DNA of 64,000 nt, from contig NZ_CP034437.1 in assembly GCF_003952225.1 (NCBI RefSeq), forward strand, positions 6,062,001-6,126,000, in the 5' to 3' direction. Below are positions 24,602-33,455 of the stretch, piece by piece. Position numbers and translations under genes: made by a program. Each line of letters starts with the position of its first letter. Positions within the stretch are counted from its first letter, which is position 1. The notes under the pieces are model-generated. The model ran no database searches, was not told the DNA's origin, and saw only the letters and a program-made list of their open reading frames with translations. This DNA comes from Paenibacillus albus (GTDB taxonomy: Bacteria > Bacillota > Bacilli > Paenibacillales > Paenibacillaceae).

Positions 24602-25858
24602 CTACCACAAAGATGCCCCATCTTGCCAAACCGTCCGGCCTCCAATGACCGTCTGCTCAATCTGAATTCGCCCCTGCCCAATTCGGCTCCCTTGCGTGCC
24701 TCTGCCACCTTCTTCCTCCATGCGAAAAAGGGTCAAGTTCGCCCGAGCGCCCGGTTCCAGACGACCGAGCTCCTGCCAGCCCATTGCTTCCGCAGGACGC
24801 TTCGTCACCGCGTCTATCGCTTCCGCCAAGCTCACGCCAGCGAGCTTCATCGCATTCTCGATGCCGCGCATTAATGGCTGAGCGGAGCCCGCCAGAATGC
24901 GAGGATCGGCTGCCGTCTGCAGCCTTCCGTTATCGAGCAGCTCGACCTGCTGCCCGATCTCGCTGTCATAGCGGCCCGGCGGCATGCCGCCGAACTTGAC
25001 GCTGTCGCTCACGAGGATGAATCGTGATTGCTTCGCCCGAATCATCGTTTTCAGCGCAGCAGCGCCGAGATGGTGTCCATCGGCGATAAACATCGCCGTC
25101 AGCGCATCCTCCGCCAGCTGCTCCCAAATGTAGTTCGGATGGCGCGGCAGCACCGGATGCGCCCCATTGCCAAGATGCGTGGACATCGTAGCTCCCGCTG
25201 CCACTGCATCCCCCAGCTCTTCCGCCACTGCCATCGTGTGGCCGATGCTGACGCGAACTCCGGCATCGCGGAGCTGCCGGATGAAGAGCACCGCGCCTTC
25301 CTTCTCCGGCGCGACGGTGCATAGAGCAATTCGCCCGCCTGCCGCCTCCTGCCAAGCAGCGAACTCCGCAAAGACCGGCTCGCGAATATGTGCTTTGTCA
25401 TGCGCGCCGCGCGGTCCATCTTCGGCCGACAAATACGGCCCTTCCAGATGGATGCCCGGGATCGCCTCGCCAAGCAGCTGATCATGCTCGCACGCGGCAT
25501 GAATTGCGCGCATCGCTTGGCTAATTCGCTCCGCACTGCCCGTAATGACTGTCGGGCAGAAGCTCGTCACGCCGCGAGCGAACAAAGCGCGCGCCACCCC
25601 GTATACATCCTCCGGCGAGGTCACTTCGCCGTTCAGATCATAGCCGGCGAAGCCGTTCACCTGCAGATCGATCCAGCCGGGAGAGATCCAGCAGAACTTC
25701 TCGTTCTCACTTTCTCCCTCACTTTTGACTACGATCTCACCTGCACCGTTCCCCTCTACTCCCCTTGCCGCAGTAACAGAAACAATGACTCCGTCCTCCG
25801 CATCGATAAGTACCAGCTCGCCGGTGTCATAACGCCTTCCCGTCCATCGTCTTCGCAT
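24602..25858 (-). CDS. nagA: N-acetylglucosamine-6-phosphate deacetylase
   Basis: Amidohydrolase of 418 residues that removes acetate from GlcNAc-6-phosphate, feeding NagB. Landmarks: PGWIDLQVNGFAGYDLNG (first metal-site region), GIHLEGPYLSAEDGPRGAH (metal Glu), VSIGHTMA (His) and FILVSDSVKFGGMPPG (catalytic Asp). The start is ATG 25858, two bases after the nagB stop; the frame remains open upstream but only inside nagB. The usual NagA segment THLFNAM is altered here to STHLGNGAHPVLPR. A charged insertion near residues 45-65 and a Gly/Arg-rich stretch near the C-terminus are not typical. Second nagA-like gene lies at 47836-49020. Confidence 0.87.
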   Translation of the reverse strand: MRRRWTGRRYDTGELVLIDAEDGVIVSVTAARGVEGNGAGEIVVKSEGESENEKFCWISPGWIDLQVNGFAGYDLNGEVTSPEDVYGVARALFARGVTSFCPTVITGSAERISQAMRAIHAACEHDQLLGEAIPGIHLEGPYLSAEDGPRGAHDKAHIREPVFAEFAAWQEAAGGRIALCTVAPEKEGAVLFIRQLRDAGVRVSIGHTMAVAEELGDAVAAGATMSTHLGNGAHPVLPRHPNYIWEQLAEDALTAMFIADGHHLGAAALKTMIRAKQSRFILVSDSVKFGGMPPGRYDSEIGQQVELLDNGRLQTAADPRILAGSAQPLMRGIENAMKLAGVSLAEAIDAVTKRPAEAMGWQELGRLEPGARANLTLFRMEEEGGRGTQGSRIGQGRIQIEQTVIGGRTVWQDGASLW

Positions 25859-25859
25859 G

Positions 25860-26603
25860 CTACTCGCAAGCCGCCAATTCCGTACGCGCAGCGGAGGCGC
25901 GGTCCAGATACAGCGTCCAGCTCGGATGCGTGCGCAGCATCGTCGACGGTACATTCGGCGAAATCTCGCTCGACAAGGTCAGCCTTATCGCCTCCGCTTT
26001 CACCGCATGGGGGACGCAGGAGAGGATCACCTTGCTTTTCAGAATTTGCCGCACACTCATCGTAATCGCGTGAGTCGGCACGTCCTCCAAACCGGCGAAC
26101 CAGCCTTCCCCTACCTGCTGTCTTTTGCACGCGTCATCCAGTTCCACGACAATGTAGGGCTCTTCTGTATCAAAATCAGCCGGAGGATCGTTGAACGCGA
26201 TATGCGCATTCTCTCCAATGCCAATCATGGCAAGGTCAATCGGAGCTTCGCGAATGGCTTCATTTAACTGAGCAATCGTCGCGCGAGGATCGCCGGTGCC
26301 ATCGACAAGATGATAGCTGCCGAGCTCCACCTGCCCGATGAAACGTTCGAGCAAATATGCCTGGAAGCTGGCAGGATGATCCGGCTGAATGCCTGCATAT
26401 TCATCAAGATGAAACATCTCGACTTTACTCCATTCCACTGGCTGGGCAACGAACGCCTTGAAAAATTCAAACTGGGACGAGCCCGTAGACAGCAGCAGTC
26501 TCGCTTTCCCTTGCCTCTCTATTGCCTCTTGCAGAACCGATGCCGCACGCGCCGCAGCTTGCTCGCCTAACAGCTGCGCATTTTCCAGTACATGAACGTC
26601 CAT
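25860..26603 (-). CDS. nagB: Glucosamine-6-phosphate deaminase family protein
   Basis: A 247-residue enzyme of the NagB/SIS-like hexose-phosphate isomerase family, converting glucosamine-6-phosphate to fructose-6-phosphate and ammonia. Visible motifs: LLLSTGSSQFEFFKA (phosphate loop, STGSSQ where NagB has ATGSTP), FHLDEYAG with the proton-abstracting aspartate, and MIGIGENAHIAFNDPP with the active-site His (classical GIGxDGHIAFNEP; here GENAHIAFNDP). The deviations suggest a relative acting on GlcN-6-P or a close analogue. Coupled to nagA and 16 bases after the Gfo/Idh/MocA gene. Confidence 0.87.
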   Translation of the reverse strand: MDVHVLENAQLLGEQAAARAASVLQEAIERQGKARLLLSTGSSQFEFFKAFVAQPVEWSKVEMFHLDEYAGIQPDHPASFQAYLLERFIGQVELGSYHLVDGTGDPRATIAQLNEAIREAPIDLAMIGIGENAHIAFNDPPADFDTEEPYIVVELDDACKRQQVGEGWFAGLEDVPTHAITMSVRQILKSKVILSCVPHAVKAEAIRLTLSSEISPNVPSTMLRTHPSWTLYLDRASAARTELAACE

Positions 26604-26619
26604 TTCGATCCCCGCCTCG

Positions 26620-27885
26620 TCAAAGTTTAATTAATTCCGCAATGCGGACCGGCCGCCCTTCCCGAATCGACCGATTCGCCGCAAACCCGATCGCACACGA
26701 CAACGCGCCATCCCGACTCGTCGCCTGCCTGCCACCATCATCATCGCCGCCGATTAGCAGCGCCCGAAGCAGCCGCTCATCGCCGCCTCCATGACCTCCA
26801 CTCTCATCTGCCAGCGGAACATCAACAACCAACCCCTGTCGCCCAAACAGCCTAATCCTTTTTCCCGTGCCCTTACCCTCGCCTTTGCCTTCTTCCTTAC
26901 ATTCACCTTCGCCCGATCCCATGCCCTTACCTTCGCCGCCGAAATCACTTTCCGTATACTCCGCTTCCAGCCGTCCAGCTGTACCTGTAATCACCATGCG
27001 AAAGCCTTCATACGGTGCATAGGCCGTCAAGGAATAGCTCATCATCGCTCCACCGGCATAGCGAGCGGTCAAGCTAACCGTATCTTCAATGTCGATCTCA
27101 TCCGCAAACACGCAAGCATCGCGGTAATACTGATCCACATCCTCGCAATCCGAATAGAGCAGCCGATAATTCCCTTCCCGGATGTCGATATGAAACTCAC
27201 AGCTCGACGCATACTGGCAGCCGCTGCAGCGCACGCCCCGCTCTTGCCGCGTCGGTCCATAGAACCTCGTCGAACCGAACGCCTGCACTTCTGCCGGCTC
27301 ATCCTCCATTACCCAATTCACAATGTCAAAGTGATGCGTCGACTTATGGACAATAAGACCGCCGGAATTCCGCTTCTGCCGATGCCACCGCCGAAAATAA
27401 TCCGCGCCATGCTTCGTATCCAGAAACCACTCGAAATGCACATGCGTAATCGCGCCAACCTTGCCTGCCATTTCTTTCAGCTGCCCCATAAAAGGCATGT
27501 ATCGCAGGTTGAACGTCACCGTCACCCGCTTGCCCGTCCGGCGCTCCGCCTCCAGAATTAGCTCGCACTTGTCCTCATCAATCGTCAGCGGTTTCTCCGT
27601 GATGACATCGCAACCAGCATGCAGCGCCGCTACGATATATGTGTGATGCGTACTGTCTATGGACGTCACGATAACGACATCGGGCTTTGCTAGTTCCAGC
27701 ATCACCGCGTAATCCTCATAAACCGGCACATGCCCGCCGATCCTCGCCTGCAGCAGCGCCGCCCGCTTCGCGTTCGTATCGAACACGCCGACGATTTCGG
27801 CCGTATCCGCATAATCCCGGCTCATCGGCACGGCATACATATAAGTGCCTCGATTGCCCGCTCCTACAAAAGCATACTTTTTCAC
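26620..27885 (-). CDS. Gfo/Idh/MocA family oxidoreductase with low-complexity insertion
   Basis: About 421 residues. Rossmann motif KYAFVGAGNRGTYMYAV at the start, VITEKPLTIDEDKCEL near residue 95, and SGGLIVHKSTHHFDIVNWVM with the HHFD dyad. A cysteine-containing segment (RGVRCSGCQYASSC) is typical of a subgroup found in Paenibacillus. The start is GTG 27885 after a GGGGAAGGGG run; the longer frame reaches into the upstream gene. Near residue 360 lies a Gly/Lys/Glu-rich insertion (GEGKGMGSGEGE and onward, about 30 residues) that interrupts a beta strand region of the C-terminal domain. It lies between the Eis-like gene and nagB in one operon. Confidence 0.86.
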   Translation of the reverse strand: MKKYAFVGAGNRGTYMYAVPMSRDYADTAEIVGVFDTNAKRAALLQARIGGHVPVYEDYAVMLELAKPDVVIVTSIDSTHHTYIVAALHAGCDVITEKPLTIDEDKCELILEAERRTGKRVTVTFNLRYMPFMGQLKEMAGKVGAITHVHFEWFLDTKHGADYFRRWHRQKRNSGGLIVHKSTHHFDIVNWVMEDEPAEVQAFGSTRFYGPTRQERGVRCSGCQYASSCEFHIDIREGNYRLLYSDCEDVDQYYRDACVFADEIDIEDTVSLTARYAGGAMMSYSLTAYAPYEGFRMVITGTAGRLEAEYTESDFGGEGKGMGSGEGECKEEGKGEGKGTGKRIRLFGRQGLVVDVPLADESGGHGGGDERLLRALLIGGDDDGGRQATSRDGALSCAIGFAANRSIREGRPVRIAELIKL

Positions 27886-27902
27886 TTCCGGCCCCTTCCC
27901 CT

Positions 27903-29081
27903 CTAGAAAAAGTCCGTCATATACGAGATTCGCCGCGGTATCGCCTGCTCCCATGCAGCCACTGCCTCCGCTGATCCGTCCAGATAGCCATGATCTGCAA
28001 GCTGCGACGGTCGTTGGCATCCAATCAGCATTGCCCCGAGTGTCTGAATACTGCAGCTGATCGTCCCGCTAGCAGATGCTTCCCCAGCAAGAAGCGCAGC
28101 CTCCGCTCTCCCATCCGCGCTAACCGAAACCTCCCATACTCCGTTATTCCACTCGGCATGCTCGTCAACGAGGCTCACTTGCAATACACTCCCCTGCGCC
28201 GAACCCGCAAACCTGTATTGCTTCACGAAAGCCGCCGCGTCAACGACACGGAACATGAAATTCGAGTGCAGCTCATGCTGCAGCTTAGGCTCCGCCATCC
28301 CGAACAGAAATGCCTCATCGGCAGGAGCCGTAAACTTCAGCCTTGAAACGACCGAGTCGTGATTCCGGATGAACTGCCACAAGCCGTTCCTGCTCTCAAG
28401 GTCCAGATAGACAAGCTCATGCATATTCAGATGCCGATCCTTGATGTCATACAGCATATAACCTGTCGGCTCGCCGCTGCCCGCCGCATAATAAACCGCC
28501 AAGCTGCCCAGCTTGCGCCGAAAAACATGGTTCAGCCACCAATTCTCATCTCGCCGCAGCATGCCGTTATACCTTTTTGCATAGTTGTCATAGACGCGGT
28601 CTGCCTCTGTCCAGCCCTCTGCCCGAAGTCGCTTCACGGCACCAGACGCAGTCGGATACTTTGGTGCGGCACCAAGCTCAAGCGTATACAAGCTCTGCAC
28701 GGAGAAATATTCCCAGCCGTACTTGCGATAGAATCCGTACGCGAATGGGTTCAGCATAGAAACGGTTTGCCCCCGCTCACGCATCTCTGCAAGACTTCTC
28801 ACGAGCAGCTTGCCCACCATGCCCTGCCTGCGAAGCTCTGGGTAAGAGGACACGGAAGCGATGCCGCCCATCGCGATTTTCTCCCCTTGCACATAGATCG
28901 TAAGCGGCAAAATTTCCAGCTGAGCAGCGAGCTGACCGTCGACGAAATAGCCGAGATATTGATCCATCTTCAGCTTGGGAAGACGCTGTTCGATGTCACT
29001 CTCGCTGAAACGGATCGCGAAGGCCGCCTGAGTCAGCTCGAGGGATTGCCGCACTTCCTCTTGCCTGATCGTTCTGATCAT
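27903..29081 (-). CDS. Eis-like GNAT acetyltransferase with sterol-carrier-like domain
   Basis: A 392-residue protein of the Eis (enhanced intracellular survival) family: tandem GNAT domains and a C-terminal SCP2-like domain. Acetyl-CoA loop SYPELRRQGMVGKLL near residue 82, preceded by IAMGGIASVSS; FAYGFYRKYGWEYFS near residue 112 is the family's substrate-side signature. Mycobacterial Eis acetylates aminoglycosides and proteins; other members act on unknown amines. GGGGG lies 7 bases before the ATG. It heads a four-gene operon with Gfo, nagB and nagA, so an amino-sugar or its derivative is a possible acceptor. Confidence 0.85.
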   Translation of the reverse strand: MIRTIRQEEVRQSLELTQAAFAIRFSESDIEQRLPKLKMDQYLGYFVDGQLAAQLEILPLTIYVQGEKIAMGGIASVSSYPELRRQGMVGKLLVRSLAEMRERGQTVSMLNPFAYGFYRKYGWEYFSVQSLYTLELGAAPKYPTASGAVKRLRAEGWTEADRVYDNYAKRYNGMLRRDENWWLNHVFRRKLGSLAVYYAAGSGEPTGYMLYDIKDRHLNMHELVYLDLESRNGLWQFIRNHDSVVSRLKFTAPADEAFLFGMAEPKLQHELHSNFMFRVVDAAAFVKQYRFAGSAQGSVLQVSLVDEHAEWNNGVWEVSVSADGRAEAALLAGEASASGTISCSIQTLGAMLIGCQRPSQLADHGYLDGSAEAVAAWEQAIPRRISYMTDFF

Positions 29082-29281
29082 GCTGTTTCCCCCCTTTTGA
29101 CTTCACTATAGCGAATTGCCGCAGCACCTGATACAGGCAGTATTTGATATGGTTCATTTTATTTGGATTACCCAAAAATACAGTGAAGTTATGAAAATAA
29201 GACCATTGTTCAATCGCCCGCTATTCTATAAACTTAATGTAAACAGGCTTGAAAACATACCAAGATGAAAGGGTTGTTTTC

Positions 29282-31531
29282 ATGAATCGAATTGCGTCGC
29301 TGCTTGCGTTCCCGATTGCCCGCATTAAGTCGCCCTCCCTTTTCCTCTGGCTCCTGATCAGCTATATCACAATAGTGACACTGCTCGTTTCTTTCATTCT
29401 GTATTCCGTCTTCTTCTACCGAGGCCACATTAAAGAAGAAGTCATTACCTACAATAACCTCAACTTGAAAAATACGATCGACAGCTACGAAGGCAAAATC
29501 AGCCTCATCGAAAACTCCATCCTCTCCTTCTCCATGAACGACAAAATCGCTGCGCTCGACAAACCGAACTTCGATTACGCAGCAGGCAGCAAGCTAATTG
29601 ATGAGCTCCAGATGTACCTCTCTAATCAATCGCTCTATCTCGAGAATATGATTATTTACTTCCAGAAGAGCAACGTCACCATTGAGAAATCCCGCGGCGC
29701 CGATGCCGATGTGATGTTCCAGCGCTATTACAGCAGCAAGGACTACTCGTACGAGTTCTGGAAATCACAATTCGATAACCTTTATGTCACCCGAATTTTG
29801 CCTGCATCGACCTTTTCCGAGTATGAATATTTGAACAAGAAAGTAAGCACCCAGCTCATTCCGATCGTCATCAAGAACCAGACGAATCCTTCTGTCCTCA
29901 TCATCGCTTTTGCGGATGCACGGAAGATGTTCGAAGCGTTCCACCAATCCATTACGAACGAATTCTACATCGTAGATGATGTGCAGCGCCCTTATTTCTC
30001 GAGCGGCGGAGCGGATGAGACATTCCCTGCTTTTGACCGAAACTCCAGCTTTGTGAAGCACGGAAACAATTATTATTTCTATAAGAAGGGCGATACGAGC
30101 AGGCTCACCTACGTCAACGTCATTCCGGATGACACGATCTCGCAGATGAAATGGAACATTAACTTCGTCCTGCTGCTCGCGCTCGCGGTTGTCATCAGCA
30201 TTCTCGCGGCCTTCCTGTTCAGCGTGCAGTTCAACCGTCCAGTCAAGCAGCTCGTGCTTGCGATTCAGCAGCTAACGACCGGGTTCCCTTGGCAGAAGCA
30301 TAGCAGCATCAAGGAGTTCGCGATTATTCAAGATAAGGTCCGCCACCTGCTCGACTCCAACTTTGATATCAGTCAGAACCTCGAAGAGAAGAATTCGCTG
30401 CTGCGCCATTATGCATATATCAATCAATTGAAGAACATCCGGGGCAATGCCAGCTATCTGACGGATCTGATCAAGAGCAACCAGCCGTACCGGGTTGTGT
30501 TGTTCAAGCTGACTTTCCGGCCGCAGCTGCTCGAAGAAATCGCTGATGACGAGGAACGCGCAACGTTATTTATTAGAGCTTATATTGATAAAATCTTAAC
30601 TGAGAAGTATCCCGATTCGCTTACCCTCCAGCTCGAGAGCGATCAACTGCTGTCTGTCATTTACTCGGGCGACGCTGAACTGAGTCTGGAAGATACGCTC
30701 GACGGACTCAAAGAAGTGCTAGAGCTTGACCAAGCATACTGCTTCTCGACGATAGCGGTAAGTGCCCGTTACGAGCGGCAGGAAGAGTTCAAGGTGTCCT
30801 TCGAGCAGGTGAAGTCGCTGCTGCAGCATCGCAAATTCGGCAGCGATAACCAGGTGCTGTGGGAGTCGGCAGATTCGAAGCTGGCGAATTATTACTTGAT
30901 GCCTGCGCAGGAGGAAGAGTTGAATGCAAGCCTGACCAGCGGCAATGAAGGACAGCTCATTCAGTTCGTGAAGCGGGAGCTTGCGGCTATTCGGAAGAAG
31001 GAAGCAGGCGAGCATGAGGTAAGGAGCTTCGTAAGCTGCATTGTCGACCGTGCGAAGCGAGCGTTCATCGTCAACCAGCTTGATATCGAGCTGCTCCAAA
31101 CGATGCAGACGCGTCTTGCACACTGCCATACTTTCGAGGAGCTGGAGCTCGTGTTCGAAGAGTGGCTGCCGCGGCTGACGGACCTGATCAAGAGCAAGAA
31201 GGAGAAGAAGGATCATATTACGAGCTTCGTGTTCGACTATCTGGAGCAGCACTATGCCCACGATATTACGCTCGATATGATGGCCGACAAGCTGAACATT
31301 ACACGCAGCTACCTGTCGACGTATTTCAGAGAGAAGACGGGTACCTACTTCGTCGACTATGTGAATTTGATCCGGGTAAGCCGGGCGAAGGAGCTGCTCT
31401 CCCGCTCCGACGTCAAGATCGGGGACGCCGCCGCACGGGTCGGCTACCAGAATATCAATTCATTCAATCGAATGTTTAAGAAGTTTACCGGCGTGACGCC
31501 GAGCGAGTTCCGCAAGGTGGAGCGGGCTTGA
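29282..31531 (+). CDS. Membrane sensor fused to AraC-family regulator
   Basis: A 749-residue one-component regulator common in Paenibacillus: membrane span at about residues 19-42, an extracellular sensor region of about 250 residues, a second span at about 297-320, a cytoplasmic linker, and a C-terminal AraC helix-turn-helix (LDMMADKLNITRSYLSTYFR, then AAARVGYQNINSFNRMFKKF). Such proteins usually control adjacent sugar transport and glycosidase genes. The start is ATG 29282 with AAAGGG 9 bases upstream; a TTG 33 bases earlier is rejected. The sugar transporter operon at 36.3-40.8 kb is the nearest candidate target. The 200-base gap upstream holds no gene. Confidence 0.9.
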   Translation: MNRIASLLAFPIARIKSPSLFLWLLISYITIVTLLVSFILYSVFFYRGHIKEEVITYNNLNLKNTIDSYEGKISLIENSILSFSMNDKIAALDKPNFDYAAGSKLIDELQMYLSNQSLYLENMIIYFQKSNVTIEKSRGADADVMFQRYYSSKDYSYEFWKSQFDNLYVTRILPASTFSEYEYLNKKVSTQLIPIVIKNQTNPSVLIIAFADARKMFEAFHQSITNEFYIVDDVQRPYFSSGGADETFPAFDRNSSFVKHGNNYYFYKKGDTSRLTYVNVIPDDTISQMKWNINFVLLLALAVVISILAAFLFSVQFNRPVKQLVLAIQQLTTGFPWQKHSSIKEFAIIQDKVRHLLDSNFDISQNLEEKNSLLRHYAYINQLKNIRGNASYLTDLIKSNQPYRVVLFKLTFRPQLLEEIADDEERATLFIRAYIDKILTEKYPDSLTLQLESDQLLSVIYSGDAELSLEDTLDGLKEVLELDQAYCFSTIAVSARYERQEEFKVSFEQVKSLLQHRKFGSDNQVLWESADSKLANYYLMPAQEEELNASLTSGNEGQLIQFVKRELAAIRKKEAGEHEVRSFVSCIVDRAKRAFIVNQLDIELLQTMQTRLAHCHTFEELELVFEEWLPRLTDLIKSKKEKKDHITSFVFDYLEQHYAHDITLDMMADKLNITRSYLSTYFREKTGTYFVDYVNLIRVSRAKELLSRSDVKIGDAAARVGYQNINSFNRMFKKFTGVTPSEFRKVERA

Positions 31532-31564
31532 AGCTAATCGCAATTATTGAAAGGAAGAGTATCT

Positions 31565-33408
31565 ATGTTAAGATCTATACTTCACAAAAGGCTCTTGTTG
31601 TTTAGCAAATTAATCGCCGTATGCCTGTTCCTATTGGCGTTTCCCATGACGGTGATGGCTGCACAGCCAATCATTAAGCCCGGCATAGAGATTACGCTCC
31701 CCCCCGCATTGGTGCCGGTTACGTTCAAAGATCCTGTACTTTCAAGCATAATACGCAAGATGTTATACAAAAAGAAGGAGAGACAATAAGAAAAGCAGAT
31801 GTTGCTCAATATTGCGCGCTGATAAACAGCGGCAATCAATACAATGGTTTGTATTTACGCGGAGGGGATCCGGGCTATCAAATTAATAGCTTGGATGGCA
31901 TCCAAGCGTTCTCCGCTTGCCATTTCGATACCATTGATATCGAGAACAATCAGATTACTGATTTATCTCCACTTGCGGCATTCGGACCAAATATTCAATA
32001 TTTGGATGCAGCCCACAACAACATCACCAGTATTGACTTGCTGTCGACGTTCAAGAGCTTGTTCAACTTGGATATTTCGTTCAACCAAGTTAACGATTTG
32101 ACACCCATTAAAAATTCACCCCGATTGCTCACGCTGGATGCGTCGAATAACGCTATTTTTGACGTAACTCCACTTAATCCGATTGAGACACTAGTGGCAC
32201 TCGATCTCTCTAATAACCGAATAACGAGAGCAACCTCTCTGTGGAGTCTATCCGCGATGGAAGAGCTAAGCGTGGCCGATAATCAAATTTCCGACATTAG
32301 CGCATTTGATCGGATGCCATTATTGAGGGAGTTAGACATAAGCGGGAACCAGGTCACAGATTTATCGCCTATCGCCAGGCTGTTGTACTTAAACCAACTG
32401 AATCTATCGAGCAATCAGCTGCACAGCCTGGACAAAATATCCGAACTGACTCAATTAACGCAATTAGATATTAGCAGCAACCCGATTATTAATCCTGCAC
32501 CGCTTCAAGCGATGACCAAGATGAGCAAGCTGTCCATGAACCAAATCGGCTTGACCAGCTTGACTTCGCTTTCCGCCATGAACCAACTGACCGAGCTCCA
32601 TCTTGCCAACAATCTCGTTGAGTCGCTCGTCCCGCTCGCCAAGATGAGCAAATTGAAGACTTTGGAGCTGACGAACAATGTAGTCGCCGATCTATCGCCT
32701 TTAAAGAAGTTGGCGCACCTCGAATCTCTTGCTGCGGGCAATAACCGAATTACATCCATCGCTCCTCTGAGTGGATTGCCGTTAACCAACGTGCAATTGG
32801 ACGCGAATGAAATCGACGTTCAAGCGGAGCCCAACCACACGGTTTATCAGAAGTGGCTGAAAGCCAAGGTGAAGCTCTCCATGAACAATCAGCGCGTGAA
32901 GCCTTCCGAACAAACCATTCCGTTCAAAGACATTACCGGCCATTGGGCAAAGGACGACATCCTGTGGGCGTATGACAATGGGATTGTAGGCGGGGTTTCG
33001 CCAGGCCTCTTTAGTCCGAATGCCATTACGACGGAGTCGCAATTTTTGAAAATGCTCCTCCTCGCGATGAACGGCTTAGAAGAGAAGCCGCCAAGCACGC
33101 CATGGAGCCAAAAATATTACGATTATGCGGCAGCTAACCATTATCCGATCGCAGCCGCAGACCGCGACAAGCCGATTACGCGCACAAGGGTTGCCGAGCT
33201 CATCGCCGCGACACAAGGCATTAAAGCGAGCGGCGACGCCGCCATTCAATATTTACTGGATCAGAAGCTGAGCAGCGGCAAAACAGCGCCTACTGTCGAG
33301 GGCTATGCAGGCAGCGAGAATTTAACGCGCGCGGAGGCTGTGCGGTTCATTCGCAACGTACTGACCAATGCAGCGTCCAAGAAGCCTCTTCCCTTGCCGG
33401 CATCATAA
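31565..33408 (+). pseudogene. Leucine-rich-repeat surface protein with SLH domains, frameshifted
   Basis: Two frames make one protein. The first (from ATG 31565, GGAAGAG upstream) encodes a signal peptide (LLLFSKLIAVCLFLLAF...VMAAQ) and ends at 31789. Restoring one A in the A run at 31769-31773 joins it to the frame that continues without interruption to 33408, giving 614 residues. The body has about ten internalin-type repeats (pattern LxxLxLxxNxIxDLSPL) followed by SLH modules (FKDITGHWAKDDILWAYDNGIVGG and two weaker ones) that would attach it to secondary wall polymer. Could be a disrupted gene or a sequence error; the remainder shows no decay. Confidence 0.82.
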
Positions 33409-33413
33409 CTTCT

Positions 33414-33449
33414 ACAGAAGCAGCCGAACCCATGGACGGCTGCTTCTGT
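33414..33449. terminator. Bidirectional terminator, perfect 13-base stem
   Basis: ACAGAAGCAGCCG and CGGCTGCTTCTGT enclose a 10-base loop, between the convergent LRR/SLH and hydrolase genes. Confidence 0.9.
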
Positions 33450-33455
33450 TTATTC

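Noticed and set aside
31766-31790. Programmed -1 frameshift in the LRR/SLH gene
   Set aside because: The heptamer is C-AAA-AAG rather than A-AAA-AAG and I see no clear downstream stem; mutation or sequence error is simpler.
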